A stretch of DNA of 64,000 nt, taken from JAVBMP01 sp031552195 (GTDB taxonomy: Bacteria; Desulfobacterota; Desulfovibrionia; Desulfovibrionales; Desulfovibrionaceae). The stretch is from contig JAVBMT010000018.1 in the NCBI GenBank assembly GCA_031552195.1, positions 1 through 64,000 on the forward strand, in the 5' to 3' direction. Shown here in pieces: positions 1 through 8,033 of this stretch. The position numbers and the translations under genes were made by a program. Below the pieces are notes generated by a model. The model ran no database searches and was not told where the DNA came from. It worked only from the letters and a program-made list of their open reading frames with translations. Within the stretch, counting starts at the first letter, position 1; each line of letters begins with the position of its first letter.

Positions 1-1
1 C

Positions 2-517
2 ATCGGCATCAAGCAGGGCCTGATGACCACCATCCACGCCTACACCAACGACCAGGTGACCGTGGACGTCCGCCACAAGGACCTGCGCCGCGCCCGTGCC
101 GCCGCCGCCAACATCATTCCGACCAAGACCGGCGCCGCCAAGGCCGTCGGCCTAGTGCTGCCGCAACTGGTCGGCAAGGTCGACGGTTTCGCGTTGCGCG
201 TGCCGACCATCAACGTCTCGCTGGTCGACCTGACCTTCACCGCCGAGCGCGCCACCACCAAGGAAGAAATCAACGCCTTGATGACCGCCGCCGCCAACGG
301 TCCGCTGAAGGGCATTCTCGACGTTAACAACGAGCCGCTGGTGTCGTCCGACTTCAACCACACCACCGTCTCCTCGACCTTCGACGCGACGCAGACCCGC
401 GTCATCAAGGGCGAGGACGGCTCGGTGCTGGTCAAGGTGCTGGCCTGGTACGACAACGAGTGGGGCTACTCCTGCCGCATGCTCGACGCCGCCCGCGCCT
501 GGATGGCCGCCAAGTAA
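2..517 (+). CDS. gap: Glyceraldehyde-3-phosphate dehydrogenase, 3' part (5' end outside window)
   Basis: C-terminal about 171 residues of NAD-dependent GAPDH, which interconverts glyceraldehyde-3-phosphate and 1,3-bisphosphoglycerate in the cytoplasm. The frame is open from base 2, so the gene begins upstream of the window; the Rossmann domain and the catalytic Cys are off the edge. What remains is the catalytic domain: TTIHAYTNDQ, the phosphate-binding stretch DLRRARAAAANIIPT, the family signature RVPTINVSLVDL and the C-terminal AWYDNEWGYS. It is followed at once by a clear terminator, so this is the 3' end of its transcript. Together with epd, pgk, pyk and fba downstream it belongs to a lower-glycolysis/gluconeogenesis cluster known in Betaproteobacteria. 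Very high GC at third positions matches the next 7 kb and not the rest of the window. Confidence 0.95.
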   Translation: MGIKQGLMTTIHAYTNDQVTVDVRHKDLRRARAAAANIIPTKTGAAKAVGLVLPQLVGKVDGFALRVPTINVSLVDLTFTAERATTKEEINALMTAAANGPLKGILDVNNEPLVSSDFNHTTVSSTFDATQTRVIKGEDGSVLVKVLAWYDNEWGYSCRMLDAARAWMAAK

Positions 518-535
518 GCGCCACCTGGCCCAACG

Positions 536-565
536 AAAACCGCCGGCAGCACCGGCGGTTTTTTC
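536..565 (+). terminator. Rho-independent terminator of gap
   Basis: Perfect 11-bp stem AAAACCGCCGG / CCGGCGGTTTT with loop CAGCA and a run of six T, starting 18 bases after the gap stop codon. Confidence 0.9.
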
Positions 566-588
566 ATGGCCGTCGCCGGCTGGGGCGC

Positions 589-1104
589 TCAGCGCTTGGC
601 GGCGGCCGCTATCTGGGCAATCAGCGCATCGAGCGCCGGGCTGCTGTTGAAGATCGCCGCTGCCGCCGCCGGCTGGGCGCCGCCGCCCGAAGGCTCGACC
701 GCATCCATCGCCTGCTGCGCGCCATCCTCCTTGGTGCCCAACAAGCGCTCGCGGATCCGCCGGTTGATTTCGGCCTCGACGGCCTGCAGTTCGTCCGGCG
801 TCATCGCCGCCAGCTTTTCCTCGCTCAGGCCCATCTCTTCCATCACCGCTTCGCGTAGATGCACGGCCAGCGGCTTGTCGAGGAAATCCTGCAAGGCCTG
901 GCGCAGGGCCGCGTTGGCCTGGCGGACTTCAGCCGCGCGCTGTTCGGCGCTCTGCTGCCGCGACTGCTTGTCGGTCGCCGCGCCGGCATCTGCCGGCGCC
1001 GCCTGGGCCTGGGCCATGGCCGCGGCGAAAGCCACGGCATCGATCGTGCCGTTGCCCCGCCCCTGGGCCAGCGTCAGTCCGGAATAGTTCGCATCGATTT
1101 TCAT
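589..1104 (-). CDS. Hypothetical protein, Ala/Gln-rich and helical
   Basis: Product of 171 residues, not recognised. The ATG at 1104 is chosen because AGGAGAAGG lies just upstream; an in-frame start 33 bases further up has no such site. The sequence has a low-complexity Ala/Gln N-terminal part (residues about 25-55), a charged helical centre with LREAVMEEMGLSEEKLAAMTPDELQAV-like spacing of hydrophobic residues, and an Ala-rich tail. No signal peptide or membrane segment is apparent. It is antisense to and convergent with gap, and divergent from epd. The central part looks like a small helical domain of a cytoplasmic protein; no function is proposed. Base composition matches its neighbours, so it is probably a genuine lineage-specific betaproteobacterial gene. 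Confidence 0.7.
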   Translation of the reverse strand: MKIDANYSGLTLAQGRGNGTIDAVAFAAAMAQAQAAPADAGAATDKQSRQQSAEQRAAEVRQANAALRQALQDFLDKPLAVHLREAVMEEMGLSEEKLAAMTPDELQAVEAEINRRIRERLLGTKEDGAQQAMDAVEPSGGGAQPAAAAAIFNSSPALDALIAQIAAAAKR

Positions 1105-1311
1105 CGCCTTCTCCTGGCAAATAAGCATAACCGTCATGCAAGTAGCGTACCCGGCGGTGCAGCGCCGTCCGAAGCCGGTTCACGCCCGCCGGCCGCGATC
1201 CGATCGGCAATTCCTGCCGCCGCGACACGGTCGGAAATGCCGCCGAGGCGCCGATTTGCCGCGCCGACGCGGTAAAATGCCTGGATTCTTCGTCACCTTC
1301 GCTTGGCCGCC

Positions 1312-2367
1312 GTGCCCGACTCGCGCCCCCCCTTTCGTCTCGCCATCAACGGCTACGGCCGGATCGGTCGTTGCTTCCTGCGCGCCCTGGCGGAAACGTC
1401 GCTGGCCCACCGTCTGCAAGTGGTCGCCATCAATGAACCGGCCCATCTCGACAGCATGGCCTACCTGACCCGCTTCGACTCGACGCACGGGCGCTTCGCC
1501 GGCCAGGTCGAGGTCAGTGCCGACTGCCTAGTCATCGACGGCCGGCCGATCGCCGTCAGTCACGCCCGCGAACCGGAAGCGGTGAACTGGGCGGCGGCCG
1601 GCATCGACTTGCTGGTCGAATGTTCCGGCGCCTACGGCCGGCGCAACGAGCTGCAGCGCTTTCTCGCCGCCGGTTGCCGGCGCCTGCTGCTGTCGCATCC
1701 CGGCCACAGCAGCGAGGACGTCGATGCCACCATCGTCGCCGGCATCAACGAAGAGACGTTGACAGGCGGCGAGCGTCTGGTTTCCGCCGCATCGTGCACG
1801 ACCAACGCCGTGGTGCCGCTGCTCGCCCTGCTCGACCGCGAGGTCGGCATTGAGCAGGCATTGCTGACGACCCTGCATTCGGTGATGAACGATCAGCCGC
1901 TGATCGACGGCTACCACCATGACGACCTGCGCCGGACGCGCTCGGCAATGCAGTCGATCATTCCGGTGTCCACCGGCCTCGCCCGCGGTGTCGAGCGGCT
2001 GCTGCCGCAGCTAGCCGGGCGCGTGCAGGCCAAGGCCATCCGCGTGCCGACGCTGAACGTCTCGGCCATCGACCTGACCATCGCCACCGCCCGTCCGGTC
2101 TCCACCCACAGCCTCAACGCGCTGCTCGCCGAGGCCGCCGCCGGGCCGCTGAAGAAGCGCCTTGCCTATTCCGCCGAGGCCCATGCCTCAATCGATTTCA
2201 ATCACGATCCGCACTCGGCCATCGTCGATGGCAGCCAGACGCGGACCGCCGGTACCCACCTGGTGAACCTGTTTGTCTGGTTCGACAACGAGTGGGGATT
2301 CGCCAACCGCATGCTCGAAGTGGCCGACCACTGGTCGCAACGGTGGACACCAGAAGCCGCCCTTTAA
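1312..2367 (+). CDS. epd: Erythrose-4-phosphate dehydrogenase (GAPDH family)
   Basis: About 351 residues, GAPDH superfamily: Rossmann start RLAINGYGRIGR, catalytic Cys in SAASCTTNAV, and C-terminal VWFDNEWGFANRM. It differs from the true gap at the window start in ways that match Epd: SVMNDQPLIDGYHHDDLRRTRSAMQ-type motif (Asn/Asp-Gln after the SVM) and RVPTLNVSAIDLT. Epd oxidises D-erythrose-4-phosphate to 4-phosphoerythronate for pyridoxal-phosphate synthesis; a divergent gluconeogenic GAPDH is the alternative. The gene sits 20 bases upstream of pgk, as in the classic epd-pgk-fba arrangement, so co-transcription is likely. The start is uncertain: GTG at 1312 or TTG at 1303, neither with an obvious ribosome-binding site. 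Confidence 0.85.
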   Translation: MPDSRPPFRLAINGYGRIGRCFLRALAETSLAHRLQVVAINEPAHLDSMAYLTRFDSTHGRFAGQVEVSADCLVIDGRPIAVSHAREPEAVNWAAAGIDLLVECSGAYGRRNELQRFLAAGCRRLLLSHPGHSSEDVDATIVAGINEETLTGGERLVSAASCTTNAVVPLLALLDREVGIEQALLTTLHSVMNDQPLIDGYHHDDLRRTRSAMQSIIPVSTGLARGVERLLPQLAGRVQAKAIRVPTLNVSAIDLTIATARPVSTHSLNALLAEAAAGPLKKRLAYSAEAHASIDFNHDPHSAIVDGSQTRTAGTHLVNLFVWFDNEWGFANRMLEVADHWSQRWTPEAAL

Positions 2368-2387
2368 CAGCCTTTCAGGAGGAACCC

Positions 2388-3572
2388 ATGAACGTCATCA
2401 AACTCACCGACCTCGATGTTTCCGGCAAGCGCGTCTTCATCCGCGCCGACCTCAACGTGCCGCAGGACGAAGGCGGCAACATCACCGAGGACACCCGCAT
2501 CCGCGCCTCCCTGCCGTCGATCAAGTACTGCCTGGGCAAGGGCGCGGCGGTGATGGTCACCTCCCATCTCGGCCGCCCGACCGAAGGCGAACTGAACCAC
2601 GAGGACAGCCTGACGCCGGTGGCCGTGCGCCTCGGCCAGATGCTCAAGCAGCCGGTACGCCTGATCACCGACTGGGTCGATGGCGGCTTCACGGTCAAGC
2701 CGGGCGAAGTGGTGCTGCTGGAAAACTGCCGCGTCAACAAGGGCGAGAAGAAGAACAACGACGAGCTGGCGCAGAAGATGGCCAAGCTGTGCGACGTCTA
2801 CGTCAACGATGCCTTCGGCACCGCCCACCGCGCCGAGGCAACCACCCACGGCATCGCCAAGTACGCGCCGGTGGCCTGCGCCGGCATGCTGATGGGCGCC
2901 GAGATCGACGCCCTCTCGAAGGCCCTGCGCGAGCCAAAACGCCCGCTGGTGGCCATCGTCGGCGGCGCCAAGGTGTCGTCCAAGCTGACCATTCTCAAAT
3001 CGCTGGCCGACAAGGTGGACCAGCTGATCGTCGGCGGCGGCATCGCCAACACCTTCCTCCTCGCCTCCGGCAAACGCATCGGTGACTCGCTGGCCGAACC
3101 GGACCTGGTCAAGGAAGCCCATGCCATCATGGACATCATGAAGGCGCGCGGCGCCGAAGTGCCGCTGCCGACCGACGTCGTCGTCGCCGACGAAGTCTCG
3201 GCCCTGGCCCGCGCCAACAAGATTCCGGTGGAGGACGTGGCGGCCCACGACCGCATCCTCGACATCGGCCCGAAGAGCGCCGCCAAGCTCTCGGAAATCA
3301 TCGCCAACGCCGGCACCGTCGTCTGGAACGGCCCGGTCGGCGTCTTCGAACTGCCGCAATTCGCCGGCGGCACCAAGATGCTGGCCTCGGCCATCGCCCA
3401 CTCGGAAGCCTTCTCCATCGCCGGCGGCGGCGACACGCTGGCCGCCATCGCCAAGTTCCACATCCACGACGACGTCGGTTACATCTCGACCGGCGGCGGC
3501 GCCTTCCTCGAATTTCTCGAAGGCAAGACCCTGCCGGCCATCGCCGTGCTGGAAGAGCGCTTCAAGGGCTAG
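2388..3572 (+). CDS. pgk: Phosphoglycerate kinase
   Basis: 394 residues, the normal length for bacterial PGK. It transfers phosphate between 1,3-bisphosphoglycerate and ADP/ATP in the cytoplasm. Motifs in order: RVFIRADLNVP (substrate side, near residue 15-25), VTSHLGRPTEG, VLLENCRVNKGEKKN, VNDAFGTAHRAEAT, the hinge VAIVGGAKVSSKL, NGPVGVFE and the nucleotide-binding GGGDTLAA. ATG at 2388 is favoured by AGGAGGA placed 5 bases upstream. Located between epd and pyk, with the same codon use, and separated from pyk by a strong hairpin that could set relative expression. Confidence 0.97.
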   Translation: MNVIKLTDLDVSGKRVFIRADLNVPQDEGGNITEDTRIRASLPSIKYCLGKGAAVMVTSHLGRPTEGELNHEDSLTPVAVRLGQMLKQPVRLITDWVDGGFTVKPGEVVLLENCRVNKGEKKNNDELAQKMAKLCDVYVNDAFGTAHRAEATTHGIAKYAPVACAGMLMGAEIDALSKALREPKRPLVAIVGGAKVSSKLTILKSLADKVDQLIVGGGIANTFLLASGKRIGDSLAEPDLVKEAHAIMDIMKARGAEVPLPTDVVVADEVSALARANKIPVEDVAAHDRILDIGPKSAAKLSEIIANAGTVVWNGPVGVFELPQFAGGTKMLASAIAHSEAFSIAGGGDTLAAIAKFHIHDDVGYISTGGGAFLEFLEGKTLPAIAVLEERFKG

Positions 3573-3583
3573 GCACCGGGAGA

Positions 3584-3621
3584 TTGCCGGCGGGCAGCAC
3601 GACGATAGCCGCCGCCGGCAA
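3584..3621 (+). other. Intercistronic hairpin between pgk and pyk
   Basis: Perfect 10-bp stem TTGCCGGCGG / CCGCCGGCAA enclosing an 18-base loop, in the 91-base gap between pgk and pyk. No T-run follows, so it is not a typical terminator; an mRNA-stability or partial rho-dependent element is possible. Confidence 0.5.
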
Positions 3622-3663
3622 GCGACGCATCCGACAACAATCAACGATCAGAGACTGACAACC

Positions 3664-5097
3664 ATGCTACGCCACACCAAAATCGTCGCCACCCTTGGCC
3701 CTGCATCCTCATCGCCAGAGGTTCTGGAGCGACTCGTACAGGCCGGAGTCGATGTGGTGCGGATGAATTTTTCGCACGGCACAGCCGACGACCACTGCGC
3801 CCGCGCCGAGGGCATCCGCGCCGCCGCCGCCAAGATCGGCCGCACCGTCGGCATCCTTGGCGACCTGCAGGGGCCGAAAATCCGCGTCGGCAAGTTCGAG
3901 CAGGGCAAGATCGTGCTGCAGGCCGGCGCCGGGTTCATCCTCGACGCCCAGTGCCCGCTCGGCAACGAGGAGCGCGTCGGCCTCGACTACAAGGACCTGC
4001 CCCGGGACGTCGTCGGCGGCGATATCCTGCTGCTCGACGACGGTCGCCTCAAGCTGCAGGTCGTCGCCGTGCGCGGCCACGAAATCCACACCCGGGTGCT
4101 GGTCGGCGGCACGCTGTCCAACACCAAGGGCATCACTCGCCAGGGCGGCGGCCTGACTGCGCCGGCGCTGACCGCCAAGGACATGGAGGACATCCGCACC
4201 GCCGCCCGCATCGGCGTTGATTTCGTCGCCGTCTCCTTCCCCAAGAGCGCCGCCGACATGTACATGGCCCGCCAGCTGCTGCGCGCCGCCGGCAGCGAAG
4301 CCGTCCTGATCGCCAAGATCGAGCGCGTCGAGGCCGTCGACAACATGGCCGAGATCCTCGACGCCTCGGATGGCGTCATGGTCGCCCGCGGCGACCTCGC
4401 GGTCGAAGTCGGCGACGCCTCGGTGCCGGCGCTACAGAAGCGGATGATCCGCATGGCGCGCGACAAGAACAAGCTGACCATCACAGCGACGCAGATGATG
4501 GAATCGATGATCCTCTCGCCGGTGCCGACCCGCGCGGAAGTCTCCGACGTCGCCAACGCCGTGCTCGACGGTACCGACGCGGTGATGCTGTCGGCCGAAA
4601 CGGCCAGCGGTAACTACCCGGTCGAGACTGTCGAATCGATGGCGCGCATTTGCATCGAGGCCGAGCGCTCGGCCCAGGTGACGCTCGACCGCGAGTTCCT
4701 CGACCGCGTGTTCACCCGTATCGACCAGTCGATCGCCATGGCTGCTATCTGGACCTCCAATCACCTCAAGGTCAAGGCCATCGCGGCGCTGACCCAGACC
4801 GGCTCGACGGCACTGTGGATGAGCCGCCTCAACTGCGGCGTGCCGATCTACGCCCTGACGCCGGACGCCGAATCGGTCGGCCGCATGGCGCTCTACCGCG
4901 GCGTCTGCCCGCTGCCAATGAAGCAGCAGCACACCGACCGCGACCTGCTGCTGGCCGAGGCTGAACAGTTGCTGATCGACCGCGGCGTGGTCGAGAAAGG
5001 CGAACTGATCGCGCTGACCATCGGCGAGCCGATCGGCTCCACCGGGGGCACCAACACGCTGAAGATCGTCCGCGTCGGCGAACATCAAATCAACTAG
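3664..5097 (+). CDS. pyk: Pyruvate kinase
   Basis: 477 residues. Converts phosphoenolpyruvate and ADP to pyruvate and ATP. Visible landmarks: N-terminal TKIVATLGPAS, MNFSHGT, GDLQGPKIRVG, the catalytic loop IAKIERVEAVDN with the metal-binding Glu/Asp of EILDASDGVMVARGDLAVE, and TATQMMESM followed by PTRAEVSDVANAVLDGTDAVMLS. A complete C-terminal allosteric domain is present. The ATG at 3664 gives exactly the family N terminus; the ribosome-binding site upstream is weak. It lies between pgk and fba in the same direction, consistent with a lower-glycolysis operon. Confidence 0.96.
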   Translation: MLRHTKIVATLGPASSSPEVLERLVQAGVDVVRMNFSHGTADDHCARAEGIRAAAAKIGRTVGILGDLQGPKIRVGKFEQGKIVLQAGAGFILDAQCPLGNEERVGLDYKDLPRDVVGGDILLLDDGRLKLQVVAVRGHEIHTRVLVGGTLSNTKGITRQGGGLTAPALTAKDMEDIRTAARIGVDFVAVSFPKSAADMYMARQLLRAAGSEAVLIAKIERVEAVDNMAEILDASDGVMVARGDLAVEVGDASVPALQKRMIRMARDKNKLTITATQMMESMILSPVPTRAEVSDVANAVLDGTDAVMLSAETASGNYPVETVESMARICIEAERSAQVTLDREFLDRVFTRIDQSIAMAAIWTSNHLKVKAIAALTQTGSTALWMSRLNCGVPIYALTPDAESVGRMALYRGVCPLPMKQQHTDRDLLLAEAEQLLIDRGVVEKGELIALTIGEPIGSTGGTNTLKIVRVGEHQIN

Positions 5098-5135
5098 AAT
5101 CTTATATTCACCCAAGTTACAGAACAGGAGTTCCC

Positions 5136-6200
5136 ATGCCCCTCGTCTCCATGCGCCAACTGCTCGACCATGCGGCCGAAAATGGCTACGGTCTGCCCGC
5201 TTTCAACGTCAACAACATGGAACAGGTCTGGGCCATCTGCGAGGCCGCCAGCCAGATCGACGCGCCGGTCATCATGCAGGCCTCGGCCGGCGCCCGGAAG
5301 TACGCCGGAGAGCCCTTCCTGCGCCACCAGATCCTGGCCGCGCTGGAAGCCTACCCGCACCTGCCCATCGTCATGCACCAGGACCACGGCCAAAGCCCGG
5401 CGGTGTGCATGGCCGCGATCCGCTCCGGCTTCACCTCGGTGATGATGGACGGCTCGCTCGAAGCCGACGGCAAGACGACTTCCTCCTACGAATACAACGT
5501 CGCCGTCTCCAAGGAAACGGTCAAATTCGCCCACGCCATTGGCGTTTCGGTCGAAGCCGAGCTGGGCGTGCTCGGTTCGCTCGAAACCATGAAGGGCGAC
5601 AAGGAAGACGGTCACGGCGCCGAGGGCCACATGACCCGCGAGCAGCTGCTGACCGATCCCGACCAGGCCGCCGACTTCGTCAAGCAGACCAACTGCGACG
5701 CGCTGGCCATCGCCATCGGCACCAGCCACGGCGCCTACAAGTTCACCAAGAAGCCGACCGGCGACATCCTGGACATCGACCGCATCAAGGAAATCCACGC
5801 CCGCATCCCGAACACCCACCTGGTCATGCACGGCTCCTCCAGCGTGCCGCAGGAACTGCTGGCCGAAATCCGCGAATTCGGCGGCGACATGAAGGAAACC
5901 TACGGCGTGCCGGTCGAGGAGATCGTCAAGGGCATCGCCCACGGCGTGCGCAAGGTCAACATCGACACCGACATCCGCCTGGCGATGACCGGCGCCGTCC
6001 GCCGCTACCTGGTCGAGAACCCGTCCAAGTTCGACCCACGTGACTTCCTCAAGCCGGCCCGCGAAGCCGCCAAGAAGATCTGCTTGGCCCGCTACGAGGC
6101 TTTCGGCTGCACCGGCCAGGCCAGCAAGATCAAGGTGATCCCGCTGGAAAAGATGGCCGAGCGCTACGCCAAGGGCGAGCTGAACCAGATCGTCAAGTAA
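5136..6200 (+). CDS. fba: Class II fructose-bisphosphate aldolase
   Basis: 354 residues. Zinc-dependent aldolase that cleaves or forms fructose-1,6-bisphosphate. The N terminus MPLVSMRQLLDHAAENGYGLPAFNVNN-type opening, the metal-binding VMHQDHGQS, VEAELGVLGSLE, the His of IGTSHGAYK, VMHGSSSVP and the phosphate-binding KVNIDTDIRLAMT are all present. These features fit the subtype common in Betaproteobacteria, also used in sedoheptulose-bisphosphate formation where a Calvin cycle exists; that use cannot be shown here. AGGAG lies 7 bases before the ATG. The gene closes the cluster: a strong terminator follows. Confidence 0.96.
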   Translation: MPLVSMRQLLDHAAENGYGLPAFNVNNMEQVWAICEAASQIDAPVIMQASAGARKYAGEPFLRHQILAALEAYPHLPIVMHQDHGQSPAVCMAAIRSGFTSVMMDGSLEADGKTTSSYEYNVAVSKETVKFAHAIGVSVEAELGVLGSLETMKGDKEDGHGAEGHMTREQLLTDPDQAADFVKQTNCDALAIAIGTSHGAYKFTKKPTGDILDIDRIKEIHARIPNTHLVMHGSSSVPQELLAEIREFGGDMKETYGVPVEEIVKGIAHGVRKVNIDTDIRLAMTGAVRRYLVENPSKFDPRDFLKPAREAAKKICLARYEAFGCTGQASKIKVIPLEKMAERYAKGELNQIVK

Positions 6201-6234
6201 GCCGGGAGGGGCCAGCCCCTCCGCCAGCCCTGCC

Positions 6235-6273
6235 GAACGGGAATCCGGAACCATCCGGGTTCCCGTTTTCTTT
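6235..6273 (+). terminator. Rho-independent terminator of fba
   Basis: Stem GAACGGGAATCCGG / CCGGGTTCCCGTT with one mismatch, followed by TTTCTTTT. A second T-less hairpin (GGAGGGG / CCCCTCC) lies between it and the fba stop at about 6205-6222. Confidence 0.85.
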
Positions 6274-6374
6274 TGGCGCCCGCCGGCGCAGAAATACGAT
6301 TGACATATCCCGTGACCGGACTAACGTGAAACCTGGCCTTCGCCGGAGGCCGCGATGCCCCACGGAGGTCCGCC

Positions 6375-7358
6375 ATGCTGTTCATCACCAGCCGTATGCC
6401 GACGGTCAACACCGAGCCGGAATTCAACAAGCATTTCGTCTTCGACCTGCAGAACAACTCGTCGAGCCGCAGCTTCTTCTGCTGCCGCCGCCACAAGAAG
6501 GGCGAGCACGAGGAAATCGGCAGCATCGCGCTGCTGCAGGCGCTGAAAACCGCCAAGTACCGTCAGGTGCTGGTGTACATCCACGGCTTCTCCAACCTGC
6601 CGGAAGACGTCTTCGCCAACGCCGAGGAATTCCAGAAACTGTGCGACAAGCAAAAACCCGGCGAAGTGCTGGTGCTGCCGCTGATCTGGCCGTGCGACGC
6701 CGATCTCGGCATCGTCAAGGACTACTGGGACGATCAGAAATCCGCCGACCAGAGCGCCTTCACGTTCGCCCGCGTCATGCAGCGCTTCATGGAATGGCGC
6801 AACTCGGCCAGTTGCAACCCCGAGGACGACCCCTGCCTGAAGCGCATCAACATCCTCGCCCACTCGATGGGCAACCGCGTGTTGCGCCAGACGCTGGCCA
6901 ACTGGCACCGCTACGACCAGCCGCACGGCCTGCCGCTGTTGTTCCGCAACACCTTCCTGGTCGCCGCCGACATCGTCAACGAATCGCTGCACAAGGGCGA
7001 GGAGGGCGAACTGATCAGCCACGCCTCGCGCAACGTGGTCGTCTATTACGCCTCCGACGACCTCGCCTTGCGCGCCAGCAAGATTTCCAACCTGAAGAAT
7101 GCCGAAGCCTCGCGCCGCCTTGGCCACACCGGGCCAGAAGACATGGAGAGGACGCCGAAGAACGTCTATGCCATCGACTGCGACGACGTGAACACCCTCT
7201 ACGACCCGCCCAAGGGCCACTCCTACTTCCGCTCCGGCACCCGGAAAGGCCAGCCCGGCCTGGTCTTCATGCACATTTTCCAGACCCTGCTCAGCGGCCG
7301 CGTCTTCCCCAACGACGAATTCCGCAAGTCGAGCATCATCGGGCTGGACAAGCCATGA
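6375..7358 (+). CDS. Alpha/beta hydrolase, DUF900-like
   Basis: 327 residues. The N-terminal half contains VLVYIHGFSN, the oxyanion-hole type His-Gly of alpha/beta hydrolases, then the nucleophile elbow ILAHSMGNR with Ser in A-H-S-M-G. A late GHSYF motif can supply the catalytic His, and Asp residues lie between. This order fits the DUF900 esterase/lipase-like family (uncharacterised in most bacteria), so a carboxylester substrate is only inferred. No signal peptide. A Cys-rich patch (FFCCRRHKK) is seen near residues 35-43. GGAGGT lies before the ATG at 6375. It has its own upstream terminator, so it is a separate transcription unit from fba, but its composition matches the glycolytic block. 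Confidence 0.75.
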   Translation: MLFITSRMPTVNTEPEFNKHFVFDLQNNSSSRSFFCCRRHKKGEHEEIGSIALLQALKTAKYRQVLVYIHGFSNLPEDVFANAEEFQKLCDKQKPGEVLVLPLIWPCDADLGIVKDYWDDQKSADQSAFTFARVMQRFMEWRNSASCNPEDDPCLKRINILAHSMGNRVLRQTLANWHRYDQPHGLPLLFRNTFLVAADIVNESLHKGEEGELISHASRNVVVYYASDDLALRASKISNLKNAEASRRLGHTGPEDMERTPKNVYAIDCDDVNTLYDPPKGHSYFRSGTRKGQPGLVFMHIFQTLLSGRVFPNDEFRKSSIIGLDKP

Positions 7359-7811
7359 CGTCTTCGGAACAGCCTGGATGCGCACGTGCTGCCGCCTGAA
7401 AAATGGCAAGCATGCGATACAGTCGGGCTGCCCGCCCGGCATTTCTCGCGCATAACGCAATTCCACGTCAGCCATCGATTTCTTTGCCTACCCGAAAATC
7501 CTGATCGCCGTCGGCCTGCTCAGCCTGCGGCTCTACGTTTCTTTGGCCAAAGTATTCTGGGGCGAACGCTTCGATTTCAGATTGCAGACATGGTTGCGTA
7601 TTAGATATTTCGTCGCTATCAGTCTCTTGAGGCTCGTGGCTTTGATCTGATTGCCCCTTTTTTATGGCTACGCAGGCGGAAATCAAGGGCTCTATGAGCA
7701 CATATCTCAAGCTACACGAGACAAACTCGCGAACATACAGCCCCACCAGTATCCTTTTCCTGTGCCTACCCCTATTGGCACGCTTCTTCCGCCAGCAACT
7801 CCAAAATGGAA
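7359..7811. other. Region without a supported gene
   Basis: No convincing complete gene on either strand. GC drops relative to the preceding genes. The plus strand holds one protein-like open stretch (about 7456-7632) that ends in TGA and reads as a basic, hydrophobic peptide (IAVGLLSLRLYVSLAK, then YFVAISLLRLVALI). It has no ATG, GTG or TTG near its beginning, and a stop codon (TAA) lies 8 codons before the first hydrophobic part. It could be a remnant of a membrane protein gene or chance. Confidence 0.4.
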
Positions 7812-7840
7812 ATGGCTCCCAACTGGGAGCCATCTTTTTT
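7812..7840 (+). terminator. Terminator hairpin abutting the tRNA gene
   Basis: Perfect 9-bp stem ATGGCTCCC / GGGAGCCAT, loop AACT, then CTTTTTT. The T-run touches the complement of the tRNA CCA end. Read on plus it ends an upstream transcript; read on minus the trailing TTCCATTTT is a weaker T-tract, so it may also terminate the tRNA transcript. Confidence 0.7.
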
Positions 7841-7916
7841 GGTGGGCCCTACAGGACTTGAACCTGTGACCAAGCGATTATGAGTCGCCTGCTCTAACCG
7901 ACTGAGCTAAGGGCCC
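7840..7916 (-). tRNA. tRNA-Ile2 (CAU), with encoded CCA
   Basis: Complete cloverleaf read on minus. Acceptor GGGCCCT pairs with AGGGCCC, the D-stem is GCTC/GAGC, the anticodon stem is GGCGA/TCGCT with loop CTCATAA, the T-stem is ACAGG/CCTGT, the discriminator is A, and CCA is encoded. Anticodon CAU could be Met or Ile2. The anticodon arm GGCGACTCATAATCGCTTGG is nearly identical to the known Ile2 tRNA of E. coli, whose C34 is modified to lysidine, so Ile2 is preferred. Confidence 0.9.
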
Positions 7917-7981
7917 TAAAGCTTTGCGTCGTCAATCTGTCGTCACTGCAGACCTGTAACCCGCGTCAATACTAGCTTCGC

Positions 7982-8026
7982 AAAGGATTATGAGTCCTCT
8001 GCTCTAACCGACTGAGCTACAGGCCC
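7982..8026 (-). pseudogene. 5' half of a second CAU tRNA, broken at the sequence junction
   Basis: Read on minus, GGGCCTG-TA-GCTC...GAGC-A-GAGGA-CTCATAA-TCCTT-TG gives a good acceptor 5' strand, D-arm and full anticodon arm (CAU). The variable loop, T-arm and acceptor 3' strand are then missing and replaced by unrelated sequence. The 5' end is only 8 bases after the rpoD stop codon. The break coincides with the change of base composition and apparent taxon, so this looks like an assembly join and not a natural tRNA remnant. Confidence 0.75.
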
Positions 8027-8033
8027 TGAAAAC

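Noticed and set aside
2364..3644. Long open frame opposite pgk (426 residues)
   Set aside because: Pgk is unmistakable and the opposite frame shows no domain.
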